This document shows, one piece after another, positions 17,124-25,709 of a stretch of DNA of 64,000 nt. The notes below the pieces were generated by a model. It had not been told where the DNA came from. It worked only from the letters and a program-made list of their open reading frames with translations, and did not search any database. Positions within the stretch are counted from its first letter, which is position 1. Each line of letters opens with the position of its first letter. The stretch covers positions 62,001-126,000 of the forward strand of contig NZ_JAPEOS010000002.1 of NCBI RefSeq assembly GCF_026340975.1, read 5' to 3'. This DNA comes from Streptomyces sp. NBC_01214. Its GTDB lineage: Bacteria > Actinomycetota > Actinomycetes > Streptomycetales > Streptomycetaceae. The translations under genes and the position numbers were made by a program.

Positions 17124-17795
17124 GTGGACGTGATCACAGGGGCCTGGGACTGGCTGGCGAACGGGGCCAACTGGTCGGGGGAGAGCGGTGTCTGGCACCG
17201 GCTCGGCGAGCACGTCTACGTCAGCGCGGTCGCGCTCGCGATCGCCTGCGCGGTGGCGCTGCCGATCGGCCTGTTCCTCGGCCACCTCGGCAAGGGCGGC
17301 ACCCTCGCGATCAACATCTCCAACATCGGCCGGGCCGTCCCCGTCTTCGCGGTGCTGGCGCTGTTCATGGTCTCCCCGCTGCGCAACGCCGGCTACCTGC
17401 CCACCATCGCCGCGCTCGTGCTCTTCGCCGTCCCGCCGCTGCTGACCAACGCGTACGTCGGCATGCGCGAGGTGGACCGCTCGGTCGTGGAGGCCGCCCG
17501 CGGCATGGGCATGTCCGGAACCCAACTCTTCCTGCGCGTCGAACTGCCGCTCGCGCGCGCCATGGTGATGACCGGGCTGCGCTCGGGCGCCGTGCAGGTC
17601 ATCGCCACGGCCACGATCGCCGCCATGGTCGGCCAGGGCGGCCTCGGCCGGATCATCACCGCCGGCTTCAACACGTACAACACCCCGCAGGTCGTCGCGG
17701 GCGCCCTGCTGGTGGCCGCGCTCGCCCTGCTGGTGGAGGGCGCGCTGGTGGCGGCGGACCGGTTGCTGCTGCCGCGGGCGGCGGCGTCCCGCTGA
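17124..17795 (+). CDS. ABC transporter permease (OpuBD-like)
   Basis: 223-residue second permease subunit with segments at about 30-52, 62-85, 90-110, 150-175 and 185-210, and the EAA loop VEAARGMGMSGTQLFLRVELPLARAM. The GTG start at 17124 follows GGCGAAGGAGG, which lies inside the end of the previous gene. Downstream is the substrate-binding lipoprotein at 32 bp. Confidence 0.92.
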   Translation: MDVITGAWDWLANGANWSGESGVWHRLGEHVYVSAVALAIACAVALPIGLFLGHLGKGGTLAINISNIGRAVPVFAVLALFMVSPLRNAGYLPTIAALVLFAVPPLLTNAYVGMREVDRSVVEAARGMGMSGTQLFLRVELPLARAMVMTGLRSGAVQVIATATIAAMVGQGGLGRIITAGFNTYNTPQVVAGALLVAALALLVEGALVAADRLLLPRAAASR

Positions 17796-17827
17796 TTCCT
17801 GTCCATCGCCTCGAACGGAGTACCTCC

Positions 17828-18820
17828 ATGACCAAGACCACGCGCGTCCTCGGCGCGTCCCTGGGCGCCCTGGCCCTGACGGTGTCGCTGGCCGCGTGCG
17901 GCGGCGACAGCCTGGAGAAGAGCAAGGACGGCGGCTCGGGCTCCGCCGATTCCTCCTCGTCCGCGGGCGGCGGGAAGGGCGCCCTGGTGATCGGCGCGGC
18001 CGGGTTCACCGAGTCGAACGTGCTGGCCGAGCTGTACGCGCAGGTCCTCAAGGACGCGGGCTACAGCACCTCGATCAAGACGGTCAACAACCGCGAGCTG
18101 TACGAGCCGTCGCTGGAGAAGGGCGAGATCGACGTCGTCCCGGAGTACGCGGCCACGCTCGCGGAGTTCCTCAACGCCAAGGTCAACGGCCCGAAGGCGC
18201 CTGAGGAGACGCCGGTCGCCTCCAGCGACGTCGCGGCGACCGTGGCGGGCCTGGAGAAGCTCGCGGCCCCGCTTGGCCTGAAGGCGCTGGCCGCCGGTGA
18301 AGCGGTCGACCAGAACGCATTCGCCGTGACCAAGGAATTCGCCCAGAAGAACAACCTGAAGACGCTTTCCGACCTCGGCAAGTCCGGACTCAAGATCAAG
18401 ATCGCGGCGGGCGACGAATGCAGCGTCCGGCCCTTCTGCGCGCCCGGGTTGACGAAGACGTACGGAATTCAAGTTTCCGGTATCGATCCGAAGGGCGTCG
18501 GCACCCCGCAGGCCAAGCAGGCGGTCAAGGACGGCGCCGACCAGCTCGTGCTCACCACGACCACCGACGCCACCCTCGACAGCTACGGCCTGGTCCTGCT
18601 GGACGACGACAAGAAGCTCCAGAACGCCGACAACGTCCTGCCGGTGGTCAACGCCAAGGACGCCGGGGCCCCGGAGGTCGCCGCCGCGCTCGACAAGTTG
18701 ACCAAGGCGCTCACGACGGCCGATCTGGTCGACCTGAACCGCAAGGTCGACGCCGAGCGGGCCAAGCCGGCCGACGTCGCGAAGGCCTACTTGGAGTCCA
18801 AGGGCCTGCTGAAGAAGTAG
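17828..18820 (+). CDS. Betaine/choline-type ABC transporter substrate-binding lipoprotein
   Basis: 330-residue lipoprotein: Lys/Arg start, hydrophobic h-region and lipobox LAAC with lipidated Cys24, then a Gly/Ser-rich linker (about 28-48) and an OpuBC/OsmF-type binding domain (VIGAAGFTESNVLAELYAQVLKDAG). It captures the solute outside the membrane and delivers it to the two permeases encoded just upstream. Aromatic box residues for the quaternary amine cannot be assigned with certainty. Confidence 0.93.
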   Translation: MTKTTRVLGASLGALALTVSLAACGGDSLEKSKDGGSGSADSSSSAGGGKGALVIGAAGFTESNVLAELYAQVLKDAGYSTSIKTVNNRELYEPSLEKGEIDVVPEYAATLAEFLNAKVNGPKAPEETPVASSDVAATVAGLEKLAAPLGLKALAAGEAVDQNAFAVTKEFAQKNNLKTLSDLGKSGLKIKIAAGDECSVRPFCAPGLTKTYGIQVSGIDPKGVGTPQAKQAVKDGADQLVLTTTTDATLDSYGLVLLDDDKKLQNADNVLPVVNAKDAGAPEVAAALDKLTKALTTADLVDLNRKVDAERAKPADVAKAYLESKGLLKK

Positions 18821-18918
18821 CGTGCACGGGGTTGATGGAGAAAAGTGGCTTAACTGCCCGGGAAGAGTTTGCCGGGCGGGTATCCCACTCGACCCCCATG
18901 CCCTGTAAATTTCGGGCC

Positions 18919-19929
18919 ATGCCCCGTGGACGCCACCGCAATCCCGAACCCCTGCACCGGCTGCTCACGCCGACGACCGTGGCCGGTGTATCCGTCGTCG
19001 GCGCCGGCGCGGCCTGGCTGCTGGCGGAACCGATGGCGCTCCGGCTCCTCGTGGCCGTCACGGCGGCGGCCGGGGTCGCCGGCGCCGTCGTCATGCGCGC
19101 CTGGGACCGCTCGGCGGGCCGCCGCGTCGCCGAGCTCGCGCGCGAGCGGGTCAAGGACGAGTGGCGGACGGACGAGCGGATAGCCGAGCTCGAATCCGAG
19201 CTCGAAGAGGCCCGGATGCTGCGGGCCAGGCTCGACGCCAAGCTGCGCGCCAAGCGGGTCGAACTGGCGGGCCTGCGCGGCGAACACGCGGCGCTGCTGC
19301 GGCGGTACGCGACCGCCGAGACCGAGCGTGCCAGCGCCCTGGAGGGCCGTCGGCTGCTGGCCATCGAGGCCTCCGCCGCGCCGGCCGCCGCGCCGAAGGA
19401 ACTTCCGGCCGTCACCGAGGAGCGCACCTCGGCGGGCGCGCCCACCGCGGTCGGTTACGCCCTGGCCCACTCGGCCCTGGAGGCGCTGGCCCGCAGGCGG
19501 GCGGCGCGGGCCCTGCCCGCGGGGCCGTCGGCCCCGGAGCCCGATTCCGGCCCCGGCCGTGGCCACGCTCCGGTCCCCGCCACCGTACCCTCCTCGGTCC
19601 CCGCACGCCGTCCGGCGGCCGCGGTGGCCCCGTACGCGGCCCAGCGGCGCACGACCTCGCGCGTCGAGGGCGGCTTCGACTTCTTCGGCACCAAGAACGC
19701 GGCGCAGGCCCGCGCGGTGATCGAGGCGGTCCAGAACGAGGACCTGGCCGACGTGGTCGGCGCGGAGGCCCTCGCGGTGCACAAGGCCGAGTCCGCCCGG
19801 GCCGTGGCCGAGCCGGAGTTCAAGCCGGCGACCGACGAGACCCGCGCGGTGGGCCAGGTCATCGATCTGACGGCTCACGACGAGACCGAGCCGATCGACG
19901 TGGTCCGGCTCCGGACCGCGATCTCCTAG
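18919..19929 (+). CDS. Streptomyces membrane-anchored coiled-coil hypothetical protein
   Basis: 336-residue protein with two short hydrophobic segments (about 18-35 and 38-58), a charged coiled-coil stretch of about 70-135 (RIAELESELEEARMLRARL), a Pro/Ala-rich linker and a conserved-looking C-terminal part (RVEGGFDFFGTKNAAQAR). No known domain is recognised. ATG 18919 (MPRGRHRNPEP) is preferred over ATG 18898; both have poor ribosome sites. It could be a cell-envelope or divisome-associated structural protein, but this is only a guess from architecture. Confidence 0.75.
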   Translation: MPRGRHRNPEPLHRLLTPTTVAGVSVVGAGAAWLLAEPMALRLLVAVTAAAGVAGAVVMRAWDRSAGRRVAELARERVKDEWRTDERIAELESELEEARMLRARLDAKLRAKRVELAGLRGEHAALLRRYATAETERASALEGRRLLAIEASAAPAAAPKELPAVTEERTSAGAPTAVGYALAHSALEALARRRAARALPAGPSAPEPDSGPGRGHAPVPATVPSSVPARRPAAAVAPYAAQRRTTSRVEGGFDFFGTKNAAQARAVIEAVQNEDLADVVGAEALAVHKAESARAVAEPEFKPATDETRAVGQVIDLTAHDETEPIDVVRLRTAIS

Positions 19930-20005
19930 CCCCGTCGGCCGGCGGCCCTGCGCAAGGGACGGCCCGGCGCCCTTCCGCGACGCCCTTCCACGGCCCCTCC
20001 GGGGA

Positions 20006-20599
20006 TCAGTCCCGGTACGAGGCCACCAGCCGGGCCAGGTGGCGGCCCGCCACCAGGAGCGGGGTGCGGCTCATGGTGACCTGTGAGGTCGTCTCGGCGC
20101 CCTCCAGAGTGTTGATCACGGTGATCGCCAGGTCGCGGGCGTCCGCCTCCGGGTAGCCCGAGGCCAGGAGCTTCGCGGCCACCAGGTGCTGCCAGTTGGC
20201 GAAGGCCCGGGCGCAGGCCGCCTGGAGCTCGGGGAGGCGTCCGACCGTCTCCAGGGCCGTGGCCGTCACCGGGCAGCCGTCCCGCCAGTCGGAGTCCTCC
20301 AGCGCCTGCGCGAGCGCGACGGCCACGCCCTCGACCGCATCGGCGGGGTCGGCGTGGGCGGCGAGCCCGGCGCGGAGCAGCTCCGCGAACTCCTCGTCGC
20401 CGAAGTGGATCGCGGCCACCGCGAGTTCCTGCTTGCCGCCCGGGAAGAAGTGGTACAGCGAGCCGAGGGTGGCCTCGGCCTCGCGGACGAGCTGCTTGAT
20501 CGGGGTGTTCTCGTATCCGCCGTGCTGCATGAGGCGGGATGCGGTGCGCACCAGCCGGTCGCGCGTCCCGGGTGCTGTGGTCGTCGCTGCTGTTGCCAT
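20006..20599 (-). CDS. TetR/AcrR family transcriptional regulator
   Basis: 197-residue repressor-type protein. The N-terminal helix-turn-helix (about 10-55) contains RTASRLMQHGGYENTPIKQLV and GSLYHFFPGGKQELAV, characteristic of the YcdC/LmrA-like TetR group; the C-terminal domain binds an unknown ligand. It is divergent from the oxidoreductase gene at 20717, and two copies of a palindromic site lie between them, so it probably represses itself and that gene. Confidence 0.92.
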   Translation of the reverse strand: MATAATTTAPGTRDRLVRTASRLMQHGGYENTPIKQLVREAEATLGSLYHFFPGGKQELAVAAIHFGDEEFAELLRAGLAAHADPADAVEGVAVALAQALEDSDWRDGCPVTATALETVGRLPELQAACARAFANWQHLVAAKLLASGYPEADARDLAITVINTLEGAETTSQVTMSRTPLLVAGRHLARLVASYRD

Positions 20600-20621
20600 G
20601 GGCGCGATCCTACCGCCGAAT

Positions 20622-20643
20622 CTAGATAGAGCGTTCGTTCTAG
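20622..20643. promoter_or_regulatory. Predicted TetR operator, copy 1
   Basis: 22-bp imperfect palindrome, CTAGA...TCTAG at the ends with GA-CG-TC in the middle. The same 22 bases recur exactly at 20669-20690. It lies 22 bp before the regulator's start codon. Confidence 0.75.
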
Positions 20644-20668
20644 TCCCGTGTTACGGTCGTCTCGAGCG

Positions 20669-20690
20669 CTAGATAGAGCGTTCGTTCTAG
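20669..20690. promoter_or_regulatory. Predicted TetR operator, copy 2
   Basis: Exact repeat of the 22-bp palindrome at 20622-20643, centre-to-centre spacing 47 bp (about 4.5 helical turns). It ends 26 bp before the ATG of the oxidoreductase gene. Confidence 0.75.
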
Positions 20691-20716
20691 ACGATGCGTT
20701 GGGGGAGAACTCCGTC

Positions 20717-21604
20717 ATGAACCAGATCCGTACCACCCGGGCCCGGGACGCCAAGGTCACCGTCGTGGGGCTCGGCCCGATGGGCCGCGCCATGGCCGCC
20801 GCCTATCTCGACGCCGGCTACGAGGTCACCGTGTGGAACCGCAGCGCGGGCAAGGACGGCGAGCTCGTCGCCCGCGGAGCCCGCCGCGCCGCCGGCATCG
20901 CCGAAGCCGTCGCCGCGAGCCGGCTGACCGTGCTCAGCCTCATCGACGTCGAAGCCATGTACGGCACGCTCGGCGACACCGACCTCGGCGGCCGCGTGCT
21001 GGTCAACCTGTCCTCGGACGTCCCGGACAAGGCCCGCTCCGCCGCCCGGTGGGCCGCGGAGCGCGGGGCGGGCTACCTCACCGGCGGGGTCAACGTGCCG
21101 CCGACCGGCATCGGGCAGGAGGGGTCATCGATCTTCATCAGCGGCCCGCACGAGGTCTACGAGGAGCACCGCGCCGCGCTCGACCTGCTCGCCGCCACCG
21201 ACTACCGCGGTGCCGACCCCGGCCACGCGCAGCTCTACTACCAGCTCAACATGATCCTCTTCTGGACCGCCTACACCGGCTGGTACCAGGCGGTCGCCGT
21301 CGCCCGCGCCAACGGGCTGACGGCGACCGACATCCTTCCGTACGCCGGCTACACGGCCGACACCATGCGCGGCTTCTACACCGGCGGTACCCCGCTGATC
21401 GACGCCGACGAGCACGGCGGTGAGCACGAGCGCCTCGCGATGTGCGCCGCGAGCGTCGAGCACGTCCTGCGCACGGCCGCGGACTCCGGCGTGGACACCG
21501 GGATCCTGGCCGCGCACGCCGAGCTCTACCGGCGTGGTGTCGAGGCGGGCTTCGGCGCGGACAGCAGCTCGCGCCTGATCGGCCTGCTGGGCGGCAAGCC
21601 CTAG
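20717..21604 (+). CDS. Imine-reductase-like NAD(P)-dependent oxidoreductase
   Basis: 295-residue member of the beta-hydroxyacid dehydrogenase/6-phosphogluconate dehydrogenase superfamily. The N-terminal Rossmann motif GLGPMG, followed by VTVWNRS with Arg, suggests NADPH. A long interdomain helix (LYYQLNMILFWTAYTGWYQAVAVARANG) leads into a dimerising C-terminal domain, as in Streptomyces imine reductases. The lysine used by classical hydroxyacid dehydrogenases is not evident at the usual helix, which favours the imine-reductase branch. The substrate is unknown. ATG 20717 has GGGGGAGAA upstream. Regulated, most likely, by the divergent TetR. Confidence 0.82.
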   Translation: MNQIRTTRARDAKVTVVGLGPMGRAMAAAYLDAGYEVTVWNRSAGKDGELVARGARRAAGIAEAVAASRLTVLSLIDVEAMYGTLGDTDLGGRVLVNLSSDVPDKARSAARWAAERGAGYLTGGVNVPPTGIGQEGSSIFISGPHEVYEEHRAALDLLAATDYRGADPGHAQLYYQLNMILFWTAYTGWYQAVAVARANGLTATDILPYAGYTADTMRGFYTGGTPLIDADEHGGEHERLAMCAASVEHVLRTAADSGVDTGILAAHAELYRRGVEAGFGADSSSRLIGLLGGKP

Positions 21605-21610
21605 AACCGC

Positions 21611-22900
21611 CTAGCTGGACCGGCCCTGGCGGATCGCGTCGAACCAGCGGACCACCTGCGGCGCCGAGCGGACCGCGGTGGCCGTGTGGTCGGCGTCCGG
21701 GCCCGCTTCCACGACCTTCGCCCGGACCCCGTGACGGGCCAGATCGGCGGCGCAGGCACGGGAGTTGGCGGCCGGGACGTCCGTGTCGGCACCGCCCGCG
21801 TAGAGGCGTACGGGCGCGGCGGGCTTCCAGTCGCAGACGCCGTCGTTGGCCCGTATGACCTCCAGCAGGGCCCCGCGCGGGCTCCGGATGTTCTCGACCC
21901 ACTGCGGGGTCAGCAGCTCCTGCGGCGTCGCCGGGAGCGCGGCCACGATGTCCTGGAACGGGTGGCTCCCGTCGAACAGGCCCTCCACAGCCTGTGCATA
22001 GGGCGCGCGGAACACCTCGGCCGGGTCCTCGTAGAGCGGGTGGAGCCGGTTCTGGGCCGTGAGGAAGTAGGAGAGGTAGAAGACGCCGACGCGCGGATCG
22101 ACCCGGCCGTCGGTGAGCCCGGGGAACTCGGTGCCGAGCAGGTCGTGCGGTCCGGCCATCGGGGCCAGTGCCCGCAGCCGCAGGCCGTCCCGCCCGCGGG
22201 AGAGCTCGCGGCCCAGGGCCATCGCCACCTGGCCGCCCTGGGAGAAGCCGGTGGCGTACACGTCCCGGCTGACCGGGCGGCCCAGCCGGTCGGCGGCCGT
22301 GCGGGCGGCCTTCAGCATGTCGACGGAGGCCGTGACCGAGGACCGGGTGTCCATGTACGGGTGGCTGCCCGGGCCGCCGCCCAGGCCCAGGTAGTCGGGT
22401 GCGGCGACGGCCCGGCCGGCGGAGGCGTGCAGATAGGGGGTGAGCCGGTTGGAGCCGGGGCCGCCGGACGGGGCGTCGTCGCGGGTGGCGACCGTGCCGT
22501 GGGTGTCGGAGACCAGGTCAGGGCGGTGCGGGCCGCCGCGCGGCAGGACGAACAGCCCGGTCGCGGTGGTGGGCCGGCCCTGCGGGTCCACGGTGGCGTA
22601 GGTCAGCCGGTAGGCGCGCACGCCGTACCGGACGGTGGCCGGGTCGATGCCCAGCGTGCCGAGTTCGGCGACGACTTGGTCGCGGTCGAGGGTGTCCAGC
22701 GGGACGACGGAGAGCAGGTCGCCCCGGGCGGCGGACGCGGCGGACGCGGCGGACACGGCGGACGCGGTGGCCCGTGCGGGGGGCGCGGCCAGCGCCGCCG
22801 GGGCGGCGATCCCGCCGAGTACGGCGGCGAGGGCCACGGCTGCGGCGCCGCGCCGCAGCCACTGCCCGCGGAGCTGCTTGCTGTGCTGCGTGATCGTCAT
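21611..22900 (-). CDS. Secreted lipase-like alpha/beta hydrolase
   Basis: 429-residue protein with a Tat/Sec-style signal peptide (KQLRGQWLRRGAAAVALAAVL... ending near ALA) and an Ala-rich start to the mature chain. The alpha/beta hydrolase core has GFSQGG with nucleophile Ser220, an AGGADTDVP segment where the catalytic Asp is expected, and DADHTA supplying His near the C-terminus. It resembles secretory lipases (Lip family). It is convergent with the oxidoreductase, only 6 bp apart. The ATG at 22900 has no strong ribosome site. Confidence 0.85.
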   Translation of the reverse strand: MTITQHSKQLRGQWLRRGAAAVALAAVLGGIAAPAALAAPPARATASAVSAASAASAARGDLLSVVPLDTLDRDQVVAELGTLGIDPATVRYGVRAYRLTYATVDPQGRPTTATGLFVLPRGGPHRPDLVSDTHGTVATRDDAPSGGPGSNRLTPYLHASAGRAVAAPDYLGLGGGPGSHPYMDTRSSVTASVDMLKAARTAADRLGRPVSRDVYATGFSQGGQVAMALGRELSRGRDGLRLRALAPMAGPHDLLGTEFPGLTDGRVDPRVGVFYLSYFLTAQNRLHPLYEDPAEVFRAPYAQAVEGLFDGSHPFQDIVAALPATPQELLTPQWVENIRSPRGALLEVIRANDGVCDWKPAAPVRLYAGGADTDVPAANSRACAADLARHGVRAKVVEAGPDADHTATAVRSAPQVVRWFDAIRQGRSS

Positions 22901-22959
22901 GCCGGGAACGCTACGGACGCCCGCCGCGCCCCGACATCCCGGCAACACCCGTCGGCCGA

Positions 22960-22973
22960 GGGGGATATCCCCC
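22960..22973. promoter_or_regulatory. Perfect 14-bp palindrome upstream of the lipase-like gene
   Basis: GGGGGATATCCCCC is a perfect palindrome about 60 bp before the lipase-like start codon and about 50 bp after the stop of the small membrane protein gene. It could be an operator; no cognate regulator is identified. Confidence 0.35.
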
Positions 22974-23020
22974 GGTCGGCCGGGGGAGTCCGCCGGGGTC
23001 AGGGAAAGGTCAGGGAAAGG

Positions 23021-23272
23021 TCAGGGGAAGGCCACGACGAGCAGTACGGCCACCGCCTCCAGCGCCACCTGCGCGGCGAGCAGCGCCCCGAAGGCGCCGA
23101 CCGGGAAGGGCGCGCACCCGGTGTCGTTCACGAAGCACCGGCCGCCCCGGTCGGTGGTCAGCACCAGCACCTTCATGACGAGGAGGGCGGGCGGGAACAG
23201 CAGGGCGGCGAGCACCGAGCGCGACCGGATCCGGGACGCGCAGACGGTGGCGGGTAGTGGCTTCCGGGTCAT
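23021..23272 (-). CDS. Small membrane protein (83 residues), unknown
   Basis: ATG at 23272; nearly every third codon position is G or C, supporting real coding. Two hydrophobic segments (about 19-38 and 58-82) flank a loop with two cysteines (GGRCFVNDTGCAPF) that could form a disulfide. I do not recognise a family. It is co-oriented with the lipase-like gene downstream. Confidence 0.6.
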   Translation of the reverse strand: MTRKPLPATVCASRIRSRSVLAALLFPPALLVMKVLVLTTDRGGRCFVNDTGCAPFPVGAFGALLAAQVALEAVAVLLVVAFP

Positions 23273-23404
23273 GCCACCACGGTGCCGCGGGGCCGCCGTA
23301 CGGGGATCCGCGCGGGCACCCAGCCCGCGCGGCCCCCGTACTCAGCTCCGCAGCTCGTCAGCCCCCGGCTCGCCCGCTTGCCCGCTCCCCGGCCCTCCCG
23401 GTCC

Positions 23405-23620
23405 TCAGAACAGCGGTAGCTGTCCGGGGTGTTCGGACAGGACGAAGCCGTCCAGGGTCGGCGCCGAGGCACCGAGCACCACCCGGGCCCGGGATCCGGG
23501 GCACGACACCAGGTCGCCGCGTCCCCGCCCGGAGGGCGGATCGTGGCGGGCGATCCGTCCGGCGGTGACGGCGCAGTCGCGACCGCAGGAGGGGCAGGCC
23601 CGGCGGGGAGAGTGGGACAT
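23405..23620 (-). CDS. Small zinc-ribbon-like hypothetical protein (71 residues)
   Basis: Starts MSHSPRRACPSCGRDCAV, with a CxxC knuckle plus further cysteines (Cys in CAV and SCPGS), consistent with a small zinc ribbon, and ends GQLPLF. An alternative in-frame ATG at 23650 overlaps the nat stop codon as TGATG and would add ten residues. Similar short proteins occur in other Streptomyces as I recall; function unknown. Probably co-transcribed with the acetyltransferase gene upstream. Confidence 0.6.
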   Translation of the reverse strand: MSHSPRRACPSCGRDCAVTAGRIARHDPPSGRGRGDLVSCPGSRARVVLGASAPTLDGFVLSEHPGQLPLF

Positions 23621-23649
23621 GCCGCCCAGTCTGCCCTGCCGCACCGACA

Positions 23650-24498
23650 TCAGTCCTGCTGGGAGGCGAGCCACGCCTCGTGCGCCCGCTCGATCCGGGC
23701 CCACAGCGCCGCCCGGTCCGCCGCCGTCAGGTCGTCGAGCTCACGCCCGAAGACCGTGGACATGGCCTCGAAGAGCTCCTCCGGTCCGGCCAGTTCGCGC
23801 TTGTCGCGTCCGCCCTGCGGGTCGAGGGTCAGCAGGACCTTGCCGTGCAGCCGGTTCATGACCTCGCCGTTGCGCCGCAGCATGAAGAAGGACCGCAGGA
23901 AGGGGGAGTCCTCGGCGGTGGACAGCCGCAGGTGCTCGTCCTCGAAGTCGGCCATGGTCGCGGGGGCCGAGCGGAAGTTCATCGCGGGGAAGGGCGAGCT
24001 CTCGTTGAGGAAGCTCCAGCCCGTGTCGGGCCCGTCCGCGCTCCCCAGCGGCCGCAGGCCGTACCGGAAGCCCCGCTCGTACGAGCCCTCGCGCAGCGGC
24101 AGCGGCTCGGGCGGGCCGTCGCCGAGGCCGACGTCCACGAAGTAGGCCTCCCCGTCGATCCGTACGGTCAGGGTGAGATGGTCCCCGCTCACCTCTTCGG
24201 ACTCGCGATCCGCCGTCACGCCCCCGAAGTGGCGCGTCACGTCGTACCCGAGGTGCTCCAGCAGCGCCGCGAAGGCGCCGTTGAGGTGGAAGCAGTAGCC
24301 GCCGCGCCCGGCGCCGATGCGGCGCACGGACAGCTCGGGGTCGATGCCCGGCGGCCGGCCCAGCTGGATCTCGGTGTTCTCGAAGGGGATCCGCTCCAGA
24401 TGGGCCCGCGTGAGCGCGAACAGCCCTTCGACGGAGGGGGATCCGGGTTCGGTGATGCCGATCCGGGCCAGGTAGTCGGTGTATATGCCAGTGATCAT
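23650..24498 (-). CDS. Arylamine N-acetyltransferase
   Basis: 282-residue enzyme that transfers acetyl from acetyl-CoA to arylamines or hydrazines in the cytoplasm. The catalytic triad falls exactly at the canonical NAT numbering: Cys69 in RGGYCFHLN, His107 in SGDHLTL and Asp122 in VDVGLGDG. Length is typical of prokaryotic NATs. Related enzymes in actinomycetes also act in amide synthases for ansamycins, but no polyketide genes are near. It lies 37 bp before the end of nuoD2, same strand. Confidence 0.93.
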   Translation of the reverse strand: MITGIYTDYLARIGITEPGSPSVEGLFALTRAHLERIPFENTEIQLGRPPGIDPELSVRRIGAGRGGYCFHLNGAFAALLEHLGYDVTRHFGGVTADRESEEVSGDHLTLTVRIDGEAYFVDVGLGDGPPEPLPLREGSYERGFRYGLRPLGSADGPDTGWSFLNESSPFPAMNFRSAPATMADFEDEHLRLSTAEDSPFLRSFFMLRRNGEVMNRLHGKVLLTLDPQGGRDKRELAGPEELFEAMSTVFGRELDDLTAADRAALWARIERAHEAWLASQQD

Positions 24499-24535
24499 GT
24501 GGACAGACTAGATCCGGACATGTCCGCGGGACGGG

Positions 24536-25678
24536 CTATTTGTCGATGTCGCCGACGACGAAGAAGAGCGAGCCCAGGATCGCCACCATGTCGGCCACCA
24601 ATTGGCCCGGCAGCAGTACGGCCAGAACCTGGATGTTGTTGTACGAGGCGCTGCGCAGCTTCAGCCGGTACGGGGTCTTCTCCCCCTTGGAGACGAGGTA
24701 GTAGCCGTTGATGCCGAGCGGGTTCTCGGTCCAGGCGTACGTGTGCCCCTCGGGCGCCTTCAGGACCTTCGGCAGGCGCTGGTTGATCGGCCCCGGCGGG
24801 AGGTCGTCCATCCGGTCCAGGCAGGCCACGGCCAGGTCGAGCGCGTTGTGGGTCTGGTCCAGCAGGCATTCGAAGCGGGCCAGGCAGTCGCCCTCGGTGC
24901 GGGTGACCACCTTCAGGACGTCCTGGAGCTCGCCGTAGGCCAGGTACGGTTCGTCGCGGCGCAGGTCGAAGTCGACGCCGGAGGCGCGGGCGATCGGGCC
25001 GGAGACCCCGTACGCGTGCACCGCCTCGGCGGACAGGACGCCGACCCCGCGCGTGCGGGCGCGGAAGATCTCGTTCCCGTGGACCAGCTTGTCGTAGACG
25101 TCCATCCGCGTCCGGACGTCGGCGATCGCGGCGCGGGCCCGGCCGAGCCAGCCGGCCGGGAGGTCCTCCTTGAGGCCGCCGACGCGGTTGAACATGTAGT
25201 GCATGCGGCCGCCGGAGATCTCCTCCATCACGGCCTGGAGCTCCTCGCGCTCGCGGAACGCGTGGAAGATCGGGGTGATCCCACCCAGTTCGAGGGGGTA
25301 CGAGCCGAGGAACATCAGGTGGTTCAGCACCCGGTTCAGCTCGGCCAGCAGCGTCCGCATCCACACGGCCCGCTCGGGGACCTCCATGCCGAGCATCCGC
25401 TCGACGGCCATGACCACGCCCAGCTCGTTCGAGAACGCGGACAGCCAGTCGTGGCGGTTCGCGAGCATCACGATCTGCCGGTAGTCGCGGGCCTCGAAGA
25501 GCTTCTCCGCACCGCGGTGCATGTAGCCGACCACCGGTTCGGCACTGACGATCCGCTCGCCGTCCAGGACGAGGCGCAGGCGCAGCACGCCGTGCGTGGA
25601 AGGGTGCTGGGGGCCGATGTTGAGCACCATGTCGGTGCTCTCCGCCGCTCCGCCGATACCGACCGTGGTCTCCGTCAT
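24536..25678 (-). CDS. nuoD2: NADH-quinone oxidoreductase subunit D, second (orphan) copy
   Basis: 380-residue homologue of the 49-kDa subunit of complex I (NuoD/NDUFS2), which shapes the quinone pocket at the membrane interface. NIGPQHPSTHGVLRLRL near the start holds the conserved His of the quinone site, GYMHRGAEKL and NRHDWLSAFSNELG follow, and the C-terminus ends LGSLFFVVGDIDK as in true NuoD. It is shorter than usual (about 440) at the N-terminus. No other nuo gene is in the window, so it is an orphan copy. In S. coelicolor an equivalent is called nuoD2. Confidence 0.93.
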   Translation of the reverse strand: MTETTVGIGGAAESTDMVLNIGPQHPSTHGVLRLRLVLDGERIVSAEPVVGYMHRGAEKLFEARDYRQIVMLANRHDWLSAFSNELGVVMAVERMLGMEVPERAVWMRTLLAELNRVLNHLMFLGSYPLELGGITPIFHAFREREELQAVMEEISGGRMHYMFNRVGGLKEDLPAGWLGRARAAIADVRTRMDVYDKLVHGNEIFRARTRGVGVLSAEAVHAYGVSGPIARASGVDFDLRRDEPYLAYGELQDVLKVVTRTEGDCLARFECLLDQTHNALDLAVACLDRMDDLPPGPINQRLPKVLKAPEGHTYAWTENPLGINGYYLVSKGEKTPYRLKLRSASYNNIQVLAVLLPGQLVADMVAILGSLFFVVGDIDK

Positions 25679-25709
25679 GCGGGCATTGTCTCAGCCCTAG
25701 GGTGGACGC

